From: Nonomuraea polychroma
GTDB lineage: Bacteria > Actinomycetota > Actinomycetes > Streptosporangiales > Streptosporangiaceae
NCBI RefSeq assembly: GCF_004011505.1
Contig: NZ_SAUN01000001.1
Coordinates: forward strand, 7,343,501-7,407,500
Reading direction: 5' to 3'
DNA length: 64,000 bases
The notes beneath the pieces are model-generated. The model made no database searches, was not told the origin of the DNA, and saw nothing but the letters and a program-made list of their open reading frames with translations. Numbering within the stretch: position 1 is the first letter of the stretch; each line of letters opens with the position of its first letter. Made by a program: the position numbers and the translations under genes. Below, piece after piece: positions 59,385-64,000 of the stretch.

Positions 59385-59650
59385 GCGTCAGGATGTTTAC
59401 GCAGGTATTCGATATAGACGGGGCGCAGCGCCTCCCCCAACTCGCCCTCCCCCGCCGCTATGGCGTCGCTCAGCAACGCGGACACCTTGGTGAGGTCGGC
59501 GTCGGTCTCGTGACCGGTGGCGGCCTCGGCGGCCGGGATCACCCTCAGCAAGTCCCAAAGGAACCCCAGGTCGCCATGGCGTACGGCGTACCGCACCGCA
59601 CGATCGTGCAACTCGTTCGCCGGCAACGACTCGAGCCCGTTCGTGTCCAT
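59381..59650 (-). CDS. small conserved hypothetical protein
   Basis: The 89-residue acidic protein (MDTNGLESLPANELHDRAVR; helical throughout) has no recognised domain. ATG 59650 follows AGGGAG. The stop overlaps the end of the convergent ApbE gene by 4 bases. Composition is normal for the genome. Confidence 0.65.
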   Translation of the reverse strand: MDTNGLESLPANELHDRAVRYAVRHGDLGFLWDLLRVIPAAEAATGHETDADLTKVSALLSDAIAAGEGELGEALRPVYIEYLRKHPDA

Positions 59651-59784
59651 CTCGCTCCCTCCCCTGCACGCCTCTTCCCCGCGTTCGGGTGGCGATAACC
59701 GGCGACTACGAACAGTGACGAGCGGGCATCGTTCTGACTGCGCCTCTACCGCGGCGCCGATCTGAAGTGGGAGGATCAACCAGC

Positions 59785-60165
59785 GTGAGATTCATCATCA
59801 GAACCCTCGCGGCTGCAGTGGCGCTCTGGGTGGCCGTGCAAGTCATCGACGGCATCGACGTCAACGCCCCCTCCAACTCCGCCACCTACTGGGGCGTCCT
59901 GCTCCTCGTGGCGCTGATCTTCGGCATCGTCAACGCGATCGTCAAGCCCATCGTCAAGGCACTGGGCTGCGCGATCATCGTCTTGACGCTCGGCCTGTTC
60001 CTGCTCGTGATCAACGCGGCGATGCTGCTGCTGACCAGTTGGATCGCGGGCCAGTTCGACATCCCCTTCCAAGTCGACAACTTCTACCCGGCCGCGTTCT
60101 GGGGCGCGATCATCGTCAGCGTGGTGAGCTGGCTGCTGGGGCTGTTCATCCCCGACAACGACTGA
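59785..60165 (+). CDS. phage-holin-superfamily-IV-like membrane protein
   Basis: The 126-residue protein has four hydrophobic helices (about 1-22, 36-55, 60-85, 104-122) and the sequence AIVKPIVKALGCAIIVLTLG typical of the PF04020-type holin-like family, which is widespread outside phages. GTG 59785 follows GGGAGGA. Its physiological role is unknown. It lies 7 bases before the ammonia-lyase-like gene. Confidence 0.85.
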   Translation: MRFIIRTLAAAVALWVAVQVIDGIDVNAPSNSATYWGVLLLVALIFGIVNAIVKPIVKALGCAIIVLTLGLFLLVINAAMLLLTSWIAGQFDIPFQVDNFYPAAFWGAIIVSVVSWLLGLFIPDND

Positions 60166-60172
60166 CCTTGCC

Positions 60173-61597
60173 ATGGTGCTGCTCGACGGCGCCGGGCTGA
60201 CCTGCGCGCAGGTCCACGAGGCCGCGTACGGCCGGGCCCGGGTCACGATCGCCTCCCTCGATCGGGCCCGTGCCGCGTGGGTCACCGCCCAGGAGCTGAC
60301 GGGTCCGGTGTACGGCCGCAGCACCGGCGTCGGCGCCGGCAAGAACGTCACGATCGAGGCCCCCGGCCTGGGCCTGCTGCGCAGCCACGCGTGCGGCGCC
60401 GGGCCGCCGGTCGAGCCCGCCCGCGCCCGGGCGATGCTCGTCGTCCGCCTCAACCAACTGCTCGCGGGCGGCTCCGGCATCGATCCGGCCGTGCTGCCGG
60501 TGCTGGCCGACGCGGTGAACCACGGCTTCACGCCGCCGATCCGCACGTACGGCGCCATCGGCACCGGCGACCTCACGGCCCTGGCCACCACCGCGCTGTG
60601 CCTCCTCGGCGAACTCCCGTGGCACCACGAGCCCACGCCGGGAGAGCGCGAGGAAACCCCGGCGCACGGTGACCGGCAGGGCCGGGCAGGCCGCGCCGTG
60701 CAGGCCGGAGGAGTCAGCGAGGCGGCGCCGGCTCCCCGCTATCCCCTCACCTCGGGCGACGCCTTGCCGTTCATCAGCTCAGGGGCAGCCACCCTGGCGG
60801 ACGCCGCGATCGCCTGCCATCGCCTGCGTCTCCTGCTCGCAGCCGCCGTCGACGTCGCCGCCCTGTCGTTCACCGCGGTCGGGGCCTCGGCCGAGCCGCT
60901 GGCCGCCGTCGTACAGGAGGCCCGGCCGCACCGCGGTCAGGCCGCCGTCGCCGCCCGCCTGCGCGGCCTCCTCGGCAGAGAGCAGGCCGTCCGCATCCAG
61001 GACCCGTACGGGTTCCGCGCCTTCGCCCAGGTGCACGGCGCCGCCGTGGACGCCGTGGACCGGGCCGCCGCAACCGTCGAGACCGACCTCAACGCCGCGG
61101 CCGAGAACCCGCTCATCGCCGGCTCCCTGGCCTGGCACAACGGCAATTTCCACTCCGCTCCCGTGGCTCTGGCGCTGGACGCGCTGCGTGCCGCGCTGGT
61201 GCAGACGGCCCAGCTCAGCACGGCCCGCCTGGCCGTCCTCATGGACCCGGCCTACACCGGCCGCCACCCCTTCCTCGCCGACCGCCCCGGCGCCTCGGGC
61301 GTTCTGATCCTCGAGTACGTGGCCCAGGACGCCCTGGCCGAGCTGCGCCACCTCGCGAACCCGGTGACGACCGGGACCGCGGTGATCTCCCTGGGCGTCG
61401 AGGACCACGCCGGCTTCGCCACCCAGGCCGCCCGGCACGCCCTGCGCTGCATGGAGCCGTTGGAGCTCGTTCTGGCGTGCGAGCGTGCCGCCGCCACCCG
61501 GGCGCTCAACACCCCTCCCCCGGACCGCCCGCTCACCGACGACCTGGAGGCAGCCCGGCGCGCCTTGACCACCTCCAACGCCCACCTCCCCCACTGA
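60173..61597 (+). CDS. aromatic amino acid lyase-like protein lacking the MIO triad
   Basis: The 474-residue protein belongs to the HAL/PAL fold: VYGRSTGVGAGKNV holds the Tyr/Gly loop, and NAAAENPLIAG and NGNFHSAPVALALDAL match the C-terminal signatures. The MIO-forming Ala-Ser-Gly in GSVGASGDLAPLA is replaced by a one-residue-shorter GAIGTGDLTALA, so the autocatalytic MIO electrophile cannot form in the usual way. Ammonia-lyase activity is doubtful; a different lyase or non-catalytic role is possible. The start is ATG 60173, closely linked to the holin-like gene. Confidence 0.85.
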   Translation: MVLLDGAGLTCAQVHEAAYGRARVTIASLDRARAAWVTAQELTGPVYGRSTGVGAGKNVTIEAPGLGLLRSHACGAGPPVEPARARAMLVVRLNQLLAGGSGIDPAVLPVLADAVNHGFTPPIRTYGAIGTGDLTALATTALCLLGELPWHHEPTPGEREETPAHGDRQGRAGRAVQAGGVSEAAPAPRYPLTSGDALPFISSGAATLADAAIACHRLRLLLAAAVDVAALSFTAVGASAEPLAAVVQEARPHRGQAAVAARLRGLLGREQAVRIQDPYGFRAFAQVHGAAVDAVDRAAATVETDLNAAAENPLIAGSLAWHNGNFHSAPVALALDALRAALVQTAQLSTARLAVLMDPAYTGRHPFLADRPGASGVLILEYVAQDALAELRHLANPVTTGTAVISLGVEDHAGFATQAARHALRCMEPLELVLACERAAATRALNTPPPDRPLTDDLEAARRALTTSNAHLPH

Positions 61598-61857
61598 CGC
61601 GGTACGAGCGCCAGGCGCGCCGCCTGCACGTACGCACCCGCCATCCGCCCGGCGAACACCACCAGGCCCTCACCCGCCCCGACTTCCCGCACCGTCTGGA
61701 CCCCGAGCCAGGCCTCCGGCCAGACGACCGTTGAAGACCCCAAGCCGAGTGCGGCACCGGCCCGGCGTGCCACAGCCCCGGCAGACCGGGCCAGCCGCTG
61801 GCGATGCGGTCGCGGGTCCAGGAGGGCAGGGTGGAGCGCGGGGGCGTCGGCCGGGGG
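61598..61857. other. intergenic region without identified features
   Basis: About 260 bases between the convergent lyase-like and LacI genes. Several frames are open because of the high GC, but none has a plausible start and ribosome binding site or a recognisable product. I see no hairpin with a T-run. Confidence 0.5.
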
Positions 61858-62850
61858 TCAGGAGATCTGGTGGGCGACCGAGCCGCGTTCCCTGAGAGTG
61901 GGGGCCTGGACGATGCGGCGCCGGCGGGTGGCGCCGTCGGCCGCCGCCGAAATGAGCCGCACCGCCGCCCGCACGATCCCGTCGATCTCCCAGTCCACCG
62001 TCGTCAGCCCCGGCGTGAGCAGCCCCGACATCGGATGCGCGTCATACCCCATGACCGACACGTCGCCGGGAATCGACAACCCCAGCTCCTGGGCCGCCGC
62101 GTACACCCCGTACGCGATGGAGTCGGCGAAGCAGAACACGGCGCTCGGCTTGTCGTCGGCGAGGATGTCGCGGGCCGCCGCGGTGGCCCCGGCCAGGCCG
62201 TGCGGGGCGGTGGCGACCTCGATGTCCAGCCCCAGACGCTCGGCCTCGGCCGTGACGTGCACGTCCGCGGGACGGTCTGGCGTGCTGGCCCGGGTGGGCG
62301 TGAGCACGGCGATGCGGCGGTGCCCCAGGGCCCGCAGGTGCTCCAGCGCCAGCGTGACCCCCTGCCGGTTGTCGAAGATGACCTCCCCGGCCGTGCCGGC
62401 GAGCGAGTCGCCGATCGCCACGACCGGCAACGACTCGCACAACTCCTTCCAGAACGCCGCCGCGGGATCCAGCGGCTGGACGATCATCCCGTCCACCCGC
62501 TGGTCGCGGAGCTGCTGGGCCAGGGCTCGCTCCCTGGAGGGGTCGCCGACCGCGTCGAGGATCAGGGCGTAACGGTCCTTCTCCCGCAGACCCCTGCTGA
62601 TGCCGACCGCCAGCGACTGCTGCCACAGGTCCTCGAGCGAGCCGCAGAGCAGCCCGATCATTCCGGTGCGCCCACTGGCCAGGGCCCTGGCGATGGGGTC
62701 GGCCTCGTAGCCGAGCTCGGCCGCCGCGGCGCGCACCCGCTCCATCGTCTCCTCGGACACCTGCAGACCGCGGAGCGCGTAGGAGACGGCCGCCGGTGAG
62801 AGGCCAGTGGCCTGGGCCACCTCACGGATCGTGGCTCTCTTGCGAGGCAT
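61858..62850 (-). CDS. LacI-family transcriptional regulator
   Basis: The 330-residue repressor has the LacI helix-turn-helix and hinge (ATIREVAQATGLSPAAVSYA, YEADPIARALASGRTGMIGL) and a periplasmic-binding-protein-like effector domain. It probably binds the two identical GTGAAGCGGTTCAC palindromes upstream of the divergent amidohydrolase gene. The effector is likely a metabolite of that pathway. Confidence 0.92.
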   Translation of the reverse strand: MPRKRATIREVAQATGLSPAAVSYALRGLQVSEETMERVRAAAAELGYEADPIARALASGRTGMIGLLCGSLEDLWQQSLAVGISRGLREKDRYALILDAVGDPSRERALAQQLRDQRVDGMIVQPLDPAAAFWKELCESLPVVAIGDSLAGTAGEVIFDNRQGVTLALEHLRALGHRRIAVLTPTRASTPDRPADVHVTAEAERLGLDIEVATAPHGLAGATAAARDILADDKPSAVFCFADSIAYGVYAAAQELGLSIPGDVSVMGYDAHPMSGLLTPGLTTVDWEIDGIVRAAVRLISAAADGATRRRRIVQAPTLRERGSVAHQIS

Positions 62851-63012
62851 TACGCCAGCCTATTGCGTCGCACCGACAGAATCGGTTTTCCCGACACTGG
62901 CCTGTCGGATTTGCCCTTCCTTCGGTGAAGGCATGCTCGCCTACCCTCCTGGACCTGTTTCATGACGCCGGCCGTGGTGGTCCGCGGCCGGCGAGCCGTT
63001 GACAAGCCCTGT

Positions 63013-63052
63013 GTGAAGCGGTTCACTGAATCGTATCAGTGAAGCGGTTCAC
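63013..63052. promoter_or_regulatory. twin LacI-type operators
   Basis: GTGAAGCGGTTCAC occurs twice (63013-63026 and 63039-63052), 26 bases centre to centre. Each is a palindrome (GTGAA-GCGG-TTCAC) of the LacI-family type with a central CpG. They lie between the divergent LacI and amidohydrolase genes, about 60 bases before the latter's start. A -10-like TAATACT lies just downstream near 63087. Confidence 0.8.
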
Positions 63053-63112
63053 AACTCTCGATTCGCAGGCCGGCGGGTTTACCTGTAATACTAGTAGGGA
63101 ATAGGGGGAGGT

Positions 63113-63982
63113 GTGATCGTGGGCATCGACGTGCATCAGCATGTGTGGACGGGCTCGTTCGTCGACGCGCTGCGTGCCCGCACCTCCCCGCCGTACCTCG
63201 ACGGGTGGACGCTGATCCTCGACGGCGAGCCGCCGTACGAGGTGGATCCGGCCGACCACGAGCACCGCGACACCACCGGCCTTGAGCTGGCGCTGGTGTC
63301 GCTGTCGAGCCCGCTCGGCATCGAGTTCCTGCCGCCCGAGGAGTGCTGGCCGCTGCTCGACGCCTACCACGACGGCGCGCTGGCGCTGGGTGAGCCGTTC
63401 GGCGCCTGGGCGGCCACCTGTCACAGCGAGCCCGATCCCGATCGGCTGGCCAAGAATCTCGATTCGGGGTTCGCCGGGTTGCAGATCCCGGCGACCGCCG
63501 TGCCCGACGACCGGCTGCTGGAGGTGCTCGCCGACCGGGACCTGCCGCTCTTCGTGCACCCGGGTCCGGCGAAGGCCGCCGACGGCATGCCGCCGTGGTG
63601 GCCGGCGCTCGTGCCGTACGTCCAGCAGATGCACCAGTCGTGGCACTACTTTCACGCCGTCGTCAGGCCCAGGCACCCGCGGCTGCGGGTGTGCTTCGCG
63701 CTGCTGGCCGGCCTGGCGCCGCTGCACTCCGAACGGCTGATCGCCCGGGGCGGGACCGGCCGTGGCCTGGTCGACAGGGACTTCTTCGTGGAGACCTCGT
63801 CCTACGGCCCGCGCGCGATCGACGCGATCGTCCGCGAGCTGGGCATCGACGTCGTCGTCAACGGCTCGGACGCCCCCTACGCCACCGCACCCGACCCCGG
63901 CCTGGGCGCCGCCGCCGCTCACGCCATCCGCATGACCAACCCCCGTCGCCTCTTGAGCAGCAGAAAGGAGCCTCGTACATGA
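63113..63982 (+). CDS. amidohydrolase-family (TIM-barrel) protein
   Basis: The 289-residue protein starts MIVGIDVHQHVW, the first metal-binding H-x-H of amidohydrolase-2 type enzymes, and has DLPLFVHPGP with the next histidine and VVNGSDAPYA with the terminal Asp. It should hydrolyse or decarboxylate a small cyclic or carboxylic substrate. GTG 63113 follows GGGGGAGG; GTG 63119 is possible. It is under the twin LacI-type operators and overlaps the next gene by 4 bases. Confidence 0.85.
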   Translation: MIVGIDVHQHVWTGSFVDALRARTSPPYLDGWTLILDGEPPYEVDPADHEHRDTTGLELALVSLSSPLGIEFLPPEECWPLLDAYHDGALALGEPFGAWAATCHSEPDPDRLAKNLDSGFAGLQIPATAVPDDRLLEVLADRDLPLFVHPGPAKAADGMPPWWPALVPYVQQMHQSWHYFHAVVRPRHPRLRVCFALLAGLAPLHSERLIARGGTGRGLVDRDFFVETSSYGPRAIDAIVRELGIDVVVNGSDAPYATAPDPGLGAAAAHAIRMTNPRRLLSSRKEPRT

Positions 63983-64000
63983 GCACCTACCAGATCCAGG
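63979..64000 (+). CDS. partial CDS cut by the window end
   Basis: ATG 63979 overlaps the amidohydrolase stop (ATGA) and has AAAGGAG 8-9 bases upstream. Only MSTYQIQ is visible, so no product can be assigned. It is the second gene of the LacI-controlled operon. Confidence 0.7.

Noticed and set aside
59785..60165. Prophage holin gene
   Set aside because: This holin-like family is common in bacterial chromosomes and no other phage gene is nearby.
1..64000. CRISPR array or restriction/toxin-antitoxin defence system
   Set aside because: No regularly spaced direct repeats and no cas, methyltransferase-endonuclease or toxin-antitoxin pairs were seen.

Overview
The window is high-GC actinomycete DNA. 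GTG starts, ATGA/GTGA gene overlaps, Tat and lipoprotein transporters, a SARP regulator and a thiopeptide leader of the GE2270/thiomuracin type together suggest a filamentous actinomycete, most likely Streptosporangiaceae (Nonomuraea-like). The genus is an inference from gene content.

Layout. 0-10.3 kb holds housekeeping and signalling genes: ChaB, a small kinase, a degenerate kinase fused to WD40 repeats, an active Ser/Thr kinase, an AlkZ-like protein, a secreted phospholipase A2, a deaminase and an HD hydrolase. A complete IS5-family element (10319-11332) sits exactly at the stop codon of a GntR/FCD regulator. 11.3-18.6 kb is that regulator, a divergent peptide-type ABC transporter operon and a DapA-like aldolase. 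20-24.9 kb is a sugar-acid type module: PfkB kinase, IclR regulator and a three-gene ABC sugar importer.

24.9-53 kb is a type II polyketide gene cluster. A SARP and a TetR regulator open it. A long minus-strand operon then runs from an MFS exporter and a membrane-anchored multicopper oxidase through KS-beta (CLF), ACP, aromatase/cyclase, ketoreductase and a small monooxygenase to a dedicated acetyl-CoA carboxylase (AccDA, AccB, AccC). Plus-strand genes encode an AsnB-type amidotransferase, a TenA-like protein lacking the thiaminase cysteine, a DUF4097 protein, a PadR regulator and a POT transporter. Further tailoring genes are a SchA/CurD-like protein, a DUF1772 anthrone-oxygenase-like protein, an O-methyltransferase, a second SDR lacking the catalytic Asn and Ser, a small monooxygenase, a flavin reductase and a flavin-dependent halogenase. 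KS-alpha, a cupin and a TcmI cyclase lie about 16 kb from KS-beta. The set (CurD, cupin, KS, CLF, ACP, CYC, TcmI) is that of whiE/pentangular pathways, so the expected product is a halogenated, O-methylated, possibly amide- or lactam-containing polycyclic aromatic polyketide.

Two intergenic regions of this cluster share palindromes with the core TCGCGA (ATATCGCGATAT-like). They look like operators of the cluster's PadR protein and would link the exporter, the amidotransferase gene and padR itself.

53-56.2 kb holds a cation/proton antiporter and the remains of a second, unrelated pathway. There is an intact thiopeptide precursor gene (54402-54584), followed by one ORF that joins the N-terminus of a LanB-type dehydratase to the C-terminus of a YcaO cyclodehydratase. 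This looks like the scar of an internal deletion that removed the thiopeptide machinery. The region ends at a tRNA-Lys(CTT) gene.

56.2-64 kb returns to ordinary chromosome: nucleoside hydrolase, a 6C-like structured RNA, OsmC, a membrane oxidoreductase with ApbE, a holin-like membrane protein, an ammonia-lyase-fold protein without the MIO triad, and a LacI regulator with twin operators in front of an amidohydrolase. The window ends inside the next gene.
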